Notes: a model not told the origin generated them from the letters alone. Positions 40,034-49,266 are shown, counted from the stretch's first letter. The stretch: 64,000 bases of DNA from Gammaproteobacteria bacterium (GCA_021151835.1 JAGKWO010000024.1:1-64000), one strand, 5' to 3'. Program-made: numbers and translations.

Positions 40034-42072
40034 CAGTTGTCAGCTGTAAAATAGTTTTTCTTCATTACTTGAGTAAGTGCAGCAATATTTTTGGGAATCT
40101 CTTCGTCTGGATCATCCTTTGGCATTGGAAATCTAACTTTCCATAACTGCCCTCCTTCCAGCAAACAGAACGCTTGTCCTTTTGGAAGCGACATTACATG
40201 ACTTGGCTCCAGCATAGGTGCAGCCACTTTTGAAGTTCGATCCTGGGTGCCTGAAGTAAAATCAACTTTGCTTTCAGTGTCAGATGAATCATTTGCCCCT
40301 GACACCGACATTATTGTTTTGACTTGCACTTCTGGCAGCTGGTCGGTTAGAAGTTCTGCGGTGGACTTTTCTTTTACTCTCAGCATGATCAAGTTGTTAA
40401 AGTTACCTTCAACCTGCCTTGCCTTAGCTGCGTTTCCTATCTTTGCCTCAATATCGCTCCTGGATTGAGTGAGAGCTGTGATTCTAATTCCTGCGCCCCC
40501 ACCTTTATTGACCATAGGAATAAATTCTTCGCCCATCAATTCGTTAAATTCATCTGCGTAGAGAAAAATTTCTGGAAGTTGGTTTGCTCTGCCACCAAGC
40601 ATTCCATGCTCATAGCCATGCTTGTAGATCCAGCCTGCCGTTGAAACAAGATCAGCAAACATTGAGTTACCCACTGCGGCCGCAACTTCTTTATCTGTCA
40701 TGGCATCAAGCCCGATATAAACAATGGCCTTCTTACGAATTATTTGGGTCCAGTCGATAATTGGCCTGTCATCGCTTATGTCGAAGTAATCAGGGGCGAT
40801 GAGCTTACCGGTTTTGCCGGTGGTGAGTTTTTCTAATAGGGGCAAAAGTGAGGCAACAATCTTGTCGAAATAAGTTTTGTCATAACGGAGCGCTGAGAGC
40901 AAACCAAGTACGTTCTGGTCAGAAACTTTGTTGATCTCAACGTACTTTCTTAACGCTTCGGTGCGCGGATGAGCATACTTTACTGCTTTAGGGTTTGCCT
41001 TAAATTGCTTCTCTGCGTCCCGGGTTAAATCATTGATATCTTCAACCCAGCCGTATTCTGCATTTTTGGGCAACCACCACTCCATGTATTCCACAAACAG
41101 TGGTTCAATGTCTGTCACGTACCGCAGAATATTGTTGTACTCAGGTCTTTGACCCAAAGAAACAAGTGCTCTGGCCACAATATTTACAAATCGCCAAGCG
41201 AACTCCTTGAATGCTGCGCTATTGCCCTCTGCTGATAACTGTCCGGAAATTCGACTGGCAATTTCAGTTATCCGACTAAAATTCCCTACAGCGTTGTATC
41301 GACTTGAAATTTCAGGAAAACCGAGATGGAAAATATAAAAATCATCTTCTTTTCCCTGACGTTTTGCTGCCGTGTACATCCTGGTCAAGAGTCCAGCATC
41401 TGACTTGGGATCAATCAGGATCACGGGGCCCTTTCCGTGTTGAATATCCTGCTCGATTAATATTTCTGCAAGCCTGGATTTTCCAACCCGAGTTGAGCCT
41501 TCTACCAAGGTGTGGCCTGTGCGGTCGGCCATCGGAATCAAAACATCGACTTCGTCCAATTCAACGCCATGTAAGGCGGGATTGCCACCTATTGGAGGTA
41601 GGGGTCTGAACGGGTTAAAGGGGGAATCAACAGACGTCAGCTTCCCTAGTCTGCCAAAGAATGTCCCCTCGATATCTCTCTCAAGTTTGCGGACGAATGT
41701 ATATAGCTTGGTTGGCTCTACGTATTTCCGCGCGTCAGGATCGAGAGTGTCCTTTAATCTCTGGGTGTGCTTTTGTGTCCATTTAAAGCCCTTACCCAGA
41801 TAAAGATAGTTTTTATAACAAGGAATTTCAGATGAGGTCATATCGAAACGAGGAAGGCGCTTTAAGTTGCGCTGGTAGCGAATTACGCTTGCCCCCTGCT
41901 TAAATCTGATAATACCTAACAGGCAAAGCACAAAGGCAGACATCATGCCTACCGTAGGTGTCATCATGAAAGTGGATGGTGCCATTGCACAAATTAAACC
42001 TGACGAGAACGCAATAGCTCCAGACCACAATTCAACGGGTGGTCTTAGTAAAACTTCAAGCTGATGTGTCAT
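40024..42072 (-). CDS. traD: TraD conjugative coupling ATPase (TIGR03743)
   Basis: The 682-aa product has two N-terminal membrane segments (LWSGAIAFSSGLICAM, VGMMSAFVLCLLGII) and a cytoplasmic VirD4-type ATPase: Walker A GSTRVGKS near residue 190, Walker B IFLYADEFNEL near 505, then GGGAGIRITALTQSRSDIE. It belongs to the SXT/TOL subfamily and would bring the MobH relaxosome to the channel. It overlaps the preceding gene by 4 bp. Confidence 0.95.
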   Translation of the reverse strand: MTHQLEVLLRPPVELWSGAIAFSSGLICAMAPSTFMMTPTVGMMSAFVLCLLGIIRFKQGASVIRYQRNLKRLPRFDMTSSEIPCYKNYLYLGKGFKWTQKHTQRLKDTLDPDARKYVEPTKLYTFVRKLERDIEGTFFGRLGKLTSVDSPFNPFRPLPPIGGNPALHGVELDEVDVLIPMADRTGHTLVEGSTRVGKSRLAEILIEQDIQHGKGPVILIDPKSDAGLLTRMYTAAKRQGKEDDFYIFHLGFPEISSRYNAVGNFSRITEIASRISGQLSAEGNSAAFKEFAWRFVNIVARALVSLGQRPEYNNILRYVTDIEPLFVEYMEWWLPKNAEYGWVEDINDLTRDAEKQFKANPKAVKYAHPRTEALRKYVEINKVSDQNVLGLLSALRYDKTYFDKIVASLLPLLEKLTTGKTGKLIAPDYFDISDDRPIIDWTQIIRKKAIVYIGLDAMTDKEVAAAVGNSMFADLVSTAGWIYKHGYEHGMLGGRANQLPEIFLYADEFNELMGEEFIPMVNKGGGAGIRITALTQSRSDIEAKIGNAAKARQVEGNFNNLIMLRVKEKSTAELLTDQLPEVQVKTIMSVSGANDSSDTESKVDFTSGTQDRTSKVAAPMLEPSHVMSLPKGQAFCLLEGGQLWKVRFPMPKDDPDEEIPKNIAALTQVMKKNYFTADNWWV

Positions 42073-42635
42073 TCACGCATCACTCCCTGATTGTCCATGT
42101 AGAACGGGTAGTGACGGATTTGTAGTTCCTTAGCGAAGTTATCGCCTGGTATGGGCTGCATCAATACCTTACCTTCCAGCACCTGATGGAGTTCATTCAT
42201 CTCGGATTGGTTACCCACATTTACTACTAACCCAATCGCGTCCTTGGTGATGAGCATGTCCTTATTATCTTCCAGCCACTTAATTGAAACTGGATCATAG
42301 CCAACAATAAAAATTGGCCGCATTGCTACCTGATACTTGACCTGTGCCGCCTCATCATTTTCTATCTTCCCTACCGATAGCATTTCGCTGACAACGGGGA
42401 AGTGAGATTTTGTTAGTCGTGTCGAGCGTCTCTTGTCAAAGTTCTGTTTAAGCCTAAATTCTGTATCGTGATTATTTGGGAGATAACGCTTGATTGATTG
42501 TCCGCCCTGATCGACAACAATCTCAGAGTTGGTAATTAGTGTTTTCTTTGTAGATGTCTGCCCTGCACTATCATTTGCGAGTGCATGGGATGCGCAGAGT
42601 AAAGCTAACGCTAGTACAGTTATATGTTTTGCCAT
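42069..42635 (-). CDS. TIGR03765/PFL_4695-family protein
   Basis: The 188-aa product has a signal peptide (ITVLALALLCASHALA) and a body with FVGYDPVSIKWLEDNKDMLITKDAIGLVVNVGN...LQPIPGDNFAKELQIRHYPFYMDNQGVMRE-like motifs (as read: VLMQPIPGDNFAKEL), matching the family upstream of TraD in type G elements. It is periplasmic, role unknown. It overlaps the transglycosylase gene by 16 bp. Confidence 0.82.
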   Translation of the reverse strand: MAKHITVLALALLCASHALANDSAGQTSTKKTLITNSEIVVDQGGQSIKRYLPNNHDTEFRLKQNFDKRRSTRLTKSHFPVVSEMLSVGKIENDEAAQVKYQVAMRPIFIVGYDPVSIKWLEDNKDMLITKDAIGLVVNVGNQSEMNELHQVLEGKVLMQPIPGDNFAKELQIRHYPFYMDNQGVMRE

Positions 42636-43162
42636 ATTTCAATCACTCTTGATGCATAGCTGTCTGCTATAGGTTTATCTGATTTTCGTTGCCCTGGGCG
42701 GTGATAACACCCAACAGCTTTCTCCCAGCTATTGCACTCAGGTCTTTCGAACTGTTCACGAAGATGGGCGGCAGCCGCGTTTAAATTTGTATGCGGGTCA
42801 AAGGCCTCCCACAGATCCTTGAATCGATGTTTCTGCCATCGCCAATTAAGCTGCCCAAGGCCAATATCGAATTGCTCATCACCTCGCTCCAATAGTGATA
42901 CAGCAAATACATATGCTTCATCTCTGTTTGGAAAAAAATACGGTTTTCCTCTGTGATTAATTGTCCAAGGCCAAGGAAGTAAGCGGCGACCGGATGGTAG
43001 TTTTGCCAGAGATCTTGACTCTGTTAGTGCGATTGCAAAGAATAATTTGGCTGGCACTTTATGTTCGCTTGCAATCTCTCTGTAGATTGGAGGAACGGTA
43101 GAATCACATAGCGCCGCGCAGGAAATTGAGATTAATAAAAAAAATGAGATTAATTTTTCCAT
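42620..43162 (-). CDS. Conjugation-linked lytic transglycosylase
   Basis: The 180-aa product has a signal peptide and an SLT fold: YREIASEHKVPAKLFFAIALTESRS contains the catalytic Glu (in LTES), then GLGQLNWRW and a long helical AAHLREQFE region. It would open peptidoglycan for channel assembly (VirB1-like). It abuts the TIGR03759 gene stop. Confidence 0.9.
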   Translation of the reverse strand: MEKLISFFLLISISCAALCDSTVPPIYREIASEHKVPAKLFFAIALTESRSLAKLPSGRRLLPWPWTINHRGKPYFFPNRDEAYVFAVSLLERGDEQFDIGLGQLNWRWQKHRFKDLWEAFDPHTNLNAAAAHLREQFERPECNSWEKAVGCYHRPGQRKSDKPIADSYASRVIEIWQNI

Positions 43163-43921
43163 CTAATTTTCCATAGACGAAACTTTTCCAGACTTAACAT
43201 CCAATACTTTAACGACTGGTGTTTTTGCAAACTGAACCCCTAACTTCTCCGACTTTCCACTATCAAAATTAAGCGTGACTTTCCTTGATTTAACTACCTC
43301 TGGTGGGATGCCCATATACGCAGCCCATTTCCCAATCTGGTCTGAACTACTTCCATCTTTGAAATAAATATCAAGCTGAGCGTTCTTTCCGATAGATCCA
43401 TAAATTTGCTTGACGTCCTCCTTACATTCGTCCATGCATGACACATCGACAAACATATGAACAATCTTCCGAACAGATTCTCTATTGGCATTCCATTCCG
43501 ATATCCAGTGAGCGTTATTAATGGGTTGTTGATTCGACAGGAGTCTTTTTGCCGCATTCGACCTTTCCATCTCGAAAGCAAGTTCAAGCTCCGTCCGCTT
43601 AGTTTCAACCTTTAACCAGATTTCTGCATACCGTCGTCTTTCGATAGGGTCTTTTTCCTCGACACCTAAGGCAGTAATTGGGTCTATGTTAGGTGACCAA
43701 ATTCCACGAGGCCCCTTCATAATTTCTTTAAACTTAACCCAGTCCTTATCTGTGAGCATCCATTGCTCCGCCAGTGATTTCTCTTCTGGACTTATCTTGA
43801 TTTGAGATTTTTGGTCAAGCGTCTTTGATAATTCACTCTCTACAATTGTTGATGTTTGTGAATAAGCATCTGCAGGGAAATTGAATGCCGCCCAAAGAAA
43901 AATAATCGATAACTTTTTCAT
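43163..43921 (-). CDS. TIGR03759/PFL_4693-family conjugation protein
   Basis: The 252-aa product has a signal peptide (MKKLSIIFLWAAFNFPADA) and the family segment LAEQWMLTDKDWVKFKEIMKGPRGIWSPNIDPITALGVE, followed by RRRYAEIWLKVE. A thioredoxin-like C-terminal fold may be present (VHMFVDVSCMDECKEDVKQIY, KVTLNFD). The start overlaps the upstream stop by 1 bp. Confidence 0.85.
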   Translation of the reverse strand: MKKLSIIFLWAAFNFPADAYSQTSTIVESELSKTLDQKSQIKISPEEKSLAEQWMLTDKDWVKFKEIMKGPRGIWSPNIDPITALGVEEKDPIERRRYAEIWLKVETKRTELELAFEMERSNAAKRLLSNQQPINNAHWISEWNANRESVRKIVHMFVDVSCMDECKEDVKQIYGSIGKNAQLDIYFKDGSSSDQIGKWAAYMGIPPEVVKSRKVTLNFDSGKSEKLGVQFAKTPVVKVLDVKSGKVSSMEN

Positions 43922-44223
43922 TATTCAGGGCACCCAGCATTCAACAGTGGCGTTTTAACGGACGTGCTGGTTTCTGCTGCCACTGTGTTGCCTTTGAGCG
44001 ACTTGTCGCAGTCGTTCACACCATTTAATTCAACGGCGTCTGAAATAGGCGCAGCTTGCAGGTTGGTAACGTAGTAACCTTCCTCTGAGCGAAAGTATTT
44101 CCCTTTTTTGTATTCCGGTTTTTCGATAACCACAACTCCATCTTTGTCTCGTTCATACTTCTCATGAACTTCATGTCCACCAAAGATTAAAGTCAAAATT
44201 ATGATCCACTCGATTGGTTCCAT
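43921..44223 (-). CDS. Hypothetical protein (100 aa) in the tra operon
   Basis: An N-terminal hydrophobic segment (WIIILTLIFGG) is followed by a charged, Lys/Glu-rich region and a tail with two Cys. No family is recognised. It lies 2 bp from the coiled-coil membrane gene and overlaps the TIGR03759 gene by 1 bp, so it is co-translated with conjugation components. Confidence 0.65.
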   Translation of the reverse strand: MEPIEWIIILTLIFGGHEVHEKYERDKDGVVVIEKPEYKKGKYFRSEEGYYVTNLQAAPISDAVELNGVNDCDKSLKGNTVAAETSTSVKTPLLNAGCPE

Positions 44224-44225
44224 TG

Positions 44226-45116
44226 TTATTGCTCCGCAGACACTGATTTAGTTTCACCATTTTTTTTAAATACAGCATGACCGTCCAGAACGTCATCTAA
44301 TTTCCATCCTTGGTAAGCATCTCCAATTGCGACTGATTTCCACTGTCCAGAGTTAGTTCTTAGGACAACCATGGGTGCCGCTCCCCACTGGTCAAGACTT
44401 ACTACTGTCGCGTCCTCTAATCTGGTTGGGTCAACATAAACTGGTCTAGGTTCAAAGGTTGCTGCTTTTTGCTGGATCACCTGCTGTTGAGAGCTAACCT
44501 TTGTATTTAGTCCTTTTACTTGCGTCTCTAATTGTTTGTAATATTTTTCCTTCGTTTTGATTTCTGCCTCCTGTGAGCCGACCTCAACTTTGATGCTGTT
44601 TAAATCTCCCTTAATCGAATCAATTTCTTTTGTAAGGGCATTGATTTTATTATTTATGAAAACGATGTCTTCACTGGTCGCTAGCTTTTTCTCAATTGCG
44701 TTTGCGTGCTGGTTAATATCTGCTTTGACTTCTTTCTGTGTTGATTCAATAAGCTCAATTCGTGAAGTAACTTCTTCTGAATGATTTGTTAGTGCTACGC
44801 TCGTGGAATCTAATTTTTTGCTAATTGCGTTCGCAATTAAAACTCCATATACAGAAATACCAAGAGCTGCCAGCATGCCCAATATCAACAGAGGAGAGCC
44901 TCCACTTTTTTTGGGTCGCGTTAGTCTTTCCGGGCGCTCATTTGATTCATCAATTGCCTCACCACTCTCCTCGTCCCTACTCCCAATTTTGTCAATCGTT
45001 GTTGGTCGTAGAGAATCAAATGGACTTTCATCTTGATCGATCTCAGCTTTGCCGCCAGAGATTGAAGTCAAAAGTGATGCGCCCAGGCGGGATTTGTTTT
45101 GTCCTTCGGTGCTCAC
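44226..45116 (-). CDS. Coiled-coil inner-membrane protein (296 aa), pilus-associated
   Basis: A disordered, acidic N-terminus (~70 residues) is followed by one membrane segment (SPLLILGMLAALGISVYGVLIANAI, ~72-96), a long coiled coil (~100-225), and a C-terminal beta module with QWKSVAIGDAYQGWKLDDVLDGHAVFKKNGETKSV, like the short PilP/T2SS-C-type domains. It may be a bridging protein of a type IV pilus-like assembly with PilL encoded 3 bp upstream. No exact family is recalled. Confidence 0.7.
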   Translation of the reverse strand: MSTEGQNKSRLGASLLTSISGGKAEIDQDESPFDSLRPTTIDKIGSRDEESGEAIDESNERPERLTRPKKSGGSPLLILGMLAALGISVYGVLIANAISKKLDSTSVALTNHSEEVTSRIELIESTQKEVKADINQHANAIEKKLATSEDIVFINNKINALTKEIDSIKGDLNSIKVEVGSQEAEIKTKEKYYKQLETQVKGLNTKVSSQQQVIQQKAATFEPRPVYVDPTRLEDATVVSLDQWGAAPMVVLRTNSGQWKSVAIGDAYQGWKLDDVLDGHAVFKKNGETKSVSAEQ

Positions 45117-45118
45117 AG

Positions 45119-45565
45119 TTAACCTCCAAATTTACTTGATAATTCAAAGTTGACTATCCGATGTACAGGATCAACAACTAGTTCAAATGACTCGCCCCCG
45201 ATTGTCTTCAATGCTTTATCGAGGGTGATAGGACCAATGCTTCGCTGGACTTGGGGCAGAGGAAGTTGCATTAGGTTTCTTGTTTCCTGGCTCATTACGC
45301 TGATATCGGCCACAACATACCCTGAACGAGATAAAAGGAAATTTATCGCTTCTCCGACGGTATGCGCACTTTGGGGAATTTTTGTAAGAACGACGACTTT
45401 CAGTGGATTTTGCTGATCCACCGGTGGGATGTTTTTGACGTGCGTGTATCGACCAGTTTGCACAAGCTCGATGCTTTGATTGGTTCTGTCAAAATTATTT
45501 TCTTCATAGGCCATTGCGCTGCCGCTTAGGCTCATTAGCAGCGAGATGGCGATCATTTTTTTCAT
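45119..45565 (-). CDS. pilL: PilL-like protein, first gene of traD operon (TIGR03748)
   Basis: The 148-aa product has a signal peptide (MKKMIAISLLMSLSGSAMA) and the PilL2-like core: RYTHVKNIPPVDQQNPLKVVVLTKIPQSAHTVGEAINFLLSRSGYVVA and LPLPQVQRSIGPITLDKALKTIGGESFELVVDPVHRIVNFEL. In PFGI-1-type elements PilL accompanies a type IV pilus for liquid mating; here the remaining pil genes are not in the window. The ATG follows GGGGGTATC-like spacing with weaker site. It is preceded by the shared tra promoter motif. Confidence 0.88.
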   Translation of the reverse strand: MKKMIAISLLMSLSGSAMAYEENNFDRTNQSIELVQTGRYTHVKNIPPVDQQNPLKVVVLTKIPQSAHTVGEAINFLLSRSGYVVADISVMSQETRNLMQLPLPQVQRSIGPITLDKALKTIGGESFELVVDPVHRIVNFELSSKFGG

Positions 45566-45628
45566 GGGGGTATCCTCTACAGTTTTTTGCAGAGGTACAT
45601 TACGCGATCAGATTTTGTTGCGGGGCTG

Positions 45629-45659
45629 TAATTGGATCTCAGGTCGATGACCCATTCAG
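45629..45659. promoter_or_regulatory. Shared tra-promoter motif, copy 2
   Basis: Matches the 39202-39232 copy at 26 of 31 positions and lies 64 bp upstream of the pilL-like gene. Confidence 0.6.
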
Positions 45660-45674
45660 GGAATGCAGGAAAGG

Positions 45675-45707
45675 GTTTTTAAGGCCCGCAGTTGCGGGCT
45701 TAAAAAC
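45675..45707. repeat. AT/GC-rich hairpin upstream of pilL-like gene
   Basis: GTTTTTAAG then CCCGCA pairs with TGCGGGCTTAAAAAC, one bulged G. The AT arms give a T-run on neither side after the stem, so terminator function is uncertain. Confidence 0.4.
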
Positions 45708-46077
45708 AAACACAGGCTGGGTGTAGCGACCACCCGATTTAAAGTTAGATCCAGATTGGGGCGCGAGGATCATTTTTCCCCTATTTTACGTGCAGTAAGC
45801 ACTGTCACGGCGTGGCTTCGCCACACAAAAGCCGCTCATATTTCATCGTTTTTGGAATCATCCATCTGTCATCTGAGCTAATGACATTTTAAAGAACGCG
45901 TGAACGCTATCCGATTAACACTAGCAAGAGTTAATCGGATAGCGCTCTTCGCAAATTATTTGGTAATTAACGCTAGCTTACCGAGGAGAACAGTTGAGAA
46001 TGGCGAGTTATATTTCGCCGCTAAGCCATAGGCTGGTGGGTTAATTAATTCTTGCAGAACATGTTCATTTGGTCAAC
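45708..46077. other. 370-bp non-coding region, candidate oriT
   Basis: No reading frame here looks coding. It contains GTGGC/GCCAC with a TTC loop (around 45810-45830) and a 15-bp perfect inverted repeat CGCTATCCGATTAAC (45905-45919) with GTTAATCGGATAGCG (45930-45944). Long perfect inverted repeats in non-coding DNA beside tra genes are typical of transfer origins. Confidence 0.4.
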
Positions 46078-46533
46078 CTATGGTTTGCTAGAAAAACTAT
46101 GAATATTTATCTCCAGTAAATTTAGCCTTTCACTAGCCACCTGATCAATTGAATCCAGCATCCCTTTGACTAACTTGAGATTTGCATTTATGTAAATTAG
46201 CTCCTCTTCGATTTCAACCAGCCAGGCAATGATTTCATGCTGAAGTGTCTGAAGGTACTGAATAACCGGCTCTGAATTCAACCTATTGTACTTTCTGTCG
46301 CGTGCCGACGATTTGAATCGCCAGTAATACTTTTTAGAGTTTCCATCAGATCTAGCAAGAATTGTTATTTCCGATCTTTGAATTTTCTCTTCAATACTTT
46401 CTTTAATAGTTTCTACCCTTCCCTCAAGCGCGGATTTAAATGATTCAATTTCACGCTTATATAAATTTAACCTGTCTCCCTTATTATCCTTAAAAGGTAT
46501 TAATAAATTTATATTAAAGGAATGCTCGTTCAT
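46078..46533 (-). CDS. Hypothetical protein (151 aa), possibly DUF3158-like
   Basis: The protein is helical and basic. The stretch KYYWRFKSSARDRKYNRLNSEPVIQYLQTLQHEIIAWLVEIEEELIYINANLKLVKGMLD resembles DUF3158 proteins encoded beside the TIGR03761 gene in ICEs. The fit is weak. A separate promoter is likely, since a terminator lies 115 bp upstream. Confidence 0.55.
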   Translation of the reverse strand: MNEHSFNINLLIPFKDNKGDRLNLYKREIESFKSALEGRVETIKESIEEKIQRSEITILARSDGNSKKYYWRFKSSARDRKYNRLNSEPVIQYLQTLQHEIIAWLVEIEEELIYINANLKLVKGMLDSIDQVASERLNLLEINIHSFSSKP

Positions 46534-46648
46534 TTCGGTGCTCCTGATCCTTCCGATAGGGTTGGATTTGATCCAGAATTTTAGTCTCTATTAGGCATAC
46601 TTCTTGGTGGTCGAGATCCATCCTAGACTGGGCTTTTGATCCATAAAA

Positions 46649-46668
46649 AAAGGTGCCGAAGCACCTTT
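46649..46668 (-). terminator. Terminator of the TIGR03761-DUF2857-parB-like operon
   Basis: AAAGGTGC and GCACCTTT form an 8-bp stem with a TTCG loop on the minus strand, followed by T-rich sequence. Confidence 0.85.
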
Positions 46669-46690
46669 ATTGCTAATGCCATAACATTTA

Positions 46691-47587
46691 CTACTGTGCA
46701 GCCTCTTTAGCTGCTGTAACATTTTTTCTTTGTCGCGGTGTCTTAATTGAACTTGTTGAGATTGAATCAACTGATTTTACTAGGCTGTCTAATTCCTTTG
46801 ATATCTCATCGAGATTCACTCCTTGTTCACCTCCCTCAGATGGCAAGGGTGCAGGTGTAACGGTCAGAGCTTTATTGATCGTCTGCAATCTTCGGAGAGG
46901 AAGAGCTGGAGCGCTTTCAGATCTCAATGTTCCATCTAGATACCCTTTTGGAATATCCCCCATTAATTGTTTAGCCTGAATTGCTTTCTGGTTGTTTGAA
47001 GCAATATCGTCACGAGTAACTCCTGTATAACGGAATCCGTAGACGAGATTGATTACAGCCCTAGCCTTTCTCTCCAGCCTGTCTAGAGCGTCGAACTTTT
47101 CTTTGTTTGCCAGAAGGCCGATGTGATTTGCAAGGAGTAGTTTAAGTACTATCTGATCCAGTTTTAGCAATTCATAAACTAGCTTGAAGCCGATTTGCGA
47201 AGCGAATCTGATTGGCACCACAACAGGGCTTTTGCTCCCGATATCAGGAAGCTTCATTGCTGGAGGAATTTTCTGAGAAATATACGTCTGTATATCGTTC
47301 AACTCATTTTCTAGCTCGAATGAGAGTGAAGATATCGCCTCTTCAATTTTCTGGTAATGGTAATCGGCATATGGATCATCATCCTTTATTGCTTGCTCGA
47401 TTCCCTTCATGAATTTACAGAAACCAGGAATACCCAGTATGCCGTGTCTTTGGGTGGTTTTCTCCCTACCCTCCCAGATGCGCAAGGCTGGTCTGGTTGC
47501 TAATTCAATTTGTATATCGGTTAGGGCGGTTACACTGCCCATGCGGTTTTGATTAGATTCGCTCATTGCTTGCCCCTTATGCTGCAA
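46691..47587 (-). CDS. TIGR03761/PFL_4669-family ICE protein
   Basis: The 298-aa product contains the family's typical ALTDIQIELATRPALRIWEGREKTTQRHGILGIPGFCKFM and PVVVPIRFASQIGFKLVYELLKLDQIVLKLLLANHIGLL stretches. These proteins are conserved in PFGI-1-type elements; function unknown. The start overlaps the DUF2857 gene by 11 bp. Confidence 0.88.
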   Translation of the reverse strand: MQHKGQAMSESNQNRMGSVTALTDIQIELATRPALRIWEGREKTTQRHGILGIPGFCKFMKGIEQAIKDDDPYADYHYQKIEEAISSLSFELENELNDIQTYISQKIPPAMKLPDIGSKSPVVVPIRFASQIGFKLVYELLKLDQIVLKLLLANHIGLLANKEKFDALDRLERKARAVINLVYGFRYTGVTRDDIASNNQKAIQAKQLMGDIPKGYLDGTLRSESAPALPLRRLQTINKALTVTPAPLPSEGGEQGVNLDEISKELDSLVKSVDSISTSSIKTPRQRKNVTAAKEAAQ

Positions 47588-48179
47588 ATTGTCGTTTTTG
47601 ATTCATTTGGTTTGTAATAACTTCCGTCTCAACTACAAACTTATAAACCTTTGATAGTGAAAGGCCGGTTTGCTTTGCAGTATTAAGAAGTCTGCGCCGA
47701 TAGTCGTGCTCTGTGATGTTTTTTAGCCATGTGTCGTATATCGCCCTACCCTCTTCGGTCGTAATTGTCGTTAAGCGGCCTTTAATCGTTGGGAGCTGTA
47801 GATATCTTTTTCTATTTGCGACCTGGGTTGACCTTAGGCCAAACAGTTCAAGCATCATTTTTTTGCATGCGCCATATCTTAGGAAATCATCTATCAACTC
47901 GTAGGTTTTGGTCTCTTCAGCCGCGAGCGCTATGATTTTCGTAATTCTGTCGCTGTCTATTTTAAAAAGCTCAAGCGGGGCCTGGTCTCGCATATAGTTC
48001 CCAGATATGTTGATAATCTGGTCAGCTTTAAGTGAGTCCAGGATCTTCATGGTATCGAGCGAAAGCCCAAGTCCCTCCAGTAGCTCCACATCTCCTTGGC
48101 GGCAAGCTTCCAGGGCGCTGACCAGCAACAGAGATATGGCACGTGAGGATTCCTCCCTTATCTTATTTAGTGCCGTCAT
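47577..48179 (-). CDS. DUF2857-family protein
   Basis: The 200-aa product fits DUF2857: LIDDFLRYGACKKMMLELFGLRSTQVANRKRYLQLPTIKGRL is a helix-turn-helix-like part with a conserved GACKKMM segment. DUF2857 genes lie between the ParB-like and TIGR03761 genes in ICEs, as here. A DNA-binding regulatory role is plausible. Overlaps the ParB-like gene by 4 bp. Confidence 0.85.
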   Translation of the reverse strand: MTALNKIREESSRAISLLLVSALEACRQGDVELLEGLGLSLDTMKILDSLKADQIINISGNYMRDQAPLELFKIDSDRITKIIALAAEETKTYELIDDFLRYGACKKMMLELFGLRSTQVANRKRYLQLPTIKGRLTTITTEEGRAIYDTWLKNITEHDYRRRLLNTAKQTGLSLSKVYKFVVETEVITNQMNQKRQFAA

Positions 48180-49258
48180 TTTTGATCTCCAGAATTTACA
48201 TGGTGGTTTTTCGAAATTGTTCTTGCGATTTGAAGTAGCTGGATCAAAACCTTGAATGTGCTTTCATCCTCCGTTTTCACAAGAGTTTTACAGGACCCTT
48301 GGTAATCGCAGTCACCTATACCAAGGTTTTCGATAACATCTTCTTGAGACGAATCCATGAGGTCGGCAAATATATCCAATGCAAAAAGAACCATTTTTGA
48401 TTGGTCCTTGCTAAGGTTTTGCTGAGACTTGATGGCTCTTACTGGGCGTTGCGGATCGGCGGACAGATCAAAGAGGCGCTCAATACCGATCCTTGCTAAC
48501 AGGTCGTTCGATGACTTGATTGCTTTCTCTGTGGGATTGGAATTGGCGCTTTTTTTCTTTAGGCAGGATTCGATCTCCTGAAATGACAGCAACCGGTTAT
48601 AGCTGTTGATCAATCCAACCAATTCCTGGGTAAATTCTTCGTCATTTAAACTACCCTCAAGTTCGCATTTTAATGATCGAATTTGATCTATTAATTTGCG
48701 TGACATTTTGCTCAAGAATTCCGTGTTGGTAATTGAGGGAGCAAGGACATTTACTGCGTAAAGCATTGAAGTGATCGATTGCCGTCTGATAGGCATTCCC
48801 AGCTTCTTCATTTGCAGTGAGATGTCTTCCTGGGTTGGGACGGCCCCGTATTCGAGCGCCATTATTTCCGAGATCTTGAGTACACCCGAAGCAATCTCGA
48901 AGAATGAGTTGTTACCTCTAAGGGAGTTTTCGATTAGGTGGTTTGCTGCGATTTCTAAATCAGATGTGTACTCACCCACAGTGATGGGTGGATATAGAAA
49001 TCGTTCTTCACCGGTTTCGTTATATAACTCTCGGGTTATCAAAAGCCGAGTTTGTCCCCCATGGGACAATAGCCACCGCTTATCCGTAGGATGAAATACA
49101 ACCTGAAGGGGATTAAGAATCCCACGCGTTTTTATTGAGTCTTTTATTTCTGAGAATTTAGGATTGGGGTATTTGCGGTGATTGCTCGGATGAACCTCTA
49201 TCTCAAAGCAAGTTGGCTTTTGACTTCCCAGTATGTTGTTAATGTTTAATGTATTCAT
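48176..49258 (-). CDS. ICE-type ParB-like protein (360 aa)
   Basis: N-terminal ParB-like domain: FEIEVHPSNHRKYPNPKFSEIKDSIKTRGILNPLQVVF, then LSHGGQTRLLITREL in place of the GGRR/CTP box (here GGQTR), and ENSLRGNNSFFEIASGVLKISEI. It resembles the PFGI-1 class ParB family rather than partition ParB. The start lies 8 bp from a perfect 24-bp palindrome, so autoregulation is likely. First gene of a three-gene operon. Confidence 0.85.
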   Translation of the reverse strand: MNTLNINNILGSQKPTCFEIEVHPSNHRKYPNPKFSEIKDSIKTRGILNPLQVVFHPTDKRWLLSHGGQTRLLITRELYNETGEERFLYPPITVGEYTSDLEIAANHLIENSLRGNNSFFEIASGVLKISEIMALEYGAVPTQEDISLQMKKLGMPIRRQSITSMLYAVNVLAPSITNTEFLSKMSRKLIDQIRSLKCELEGSLNDEEFTQELVGLINSYNRLLSFQEIESCLKKKSANSNPTEKAIKSSNDLLARIGIERLFDLSADPQRPVRAIKSQQNLSKDQSKMVLFALDIFADLMDSSQEDVIENLGIGDCDYQGSCKTLVKTEDESTFKVLIQLLQIARTISKNHHVNSGDQK

Positions 49259-49266
49259 AGCTTCGC

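Noticed and set aside
45675..45707. Rho-independent terminator
   Set aside because: The T-run is in the 5' arm and not after the stem in either direction, so it was listed only as a hairpin.
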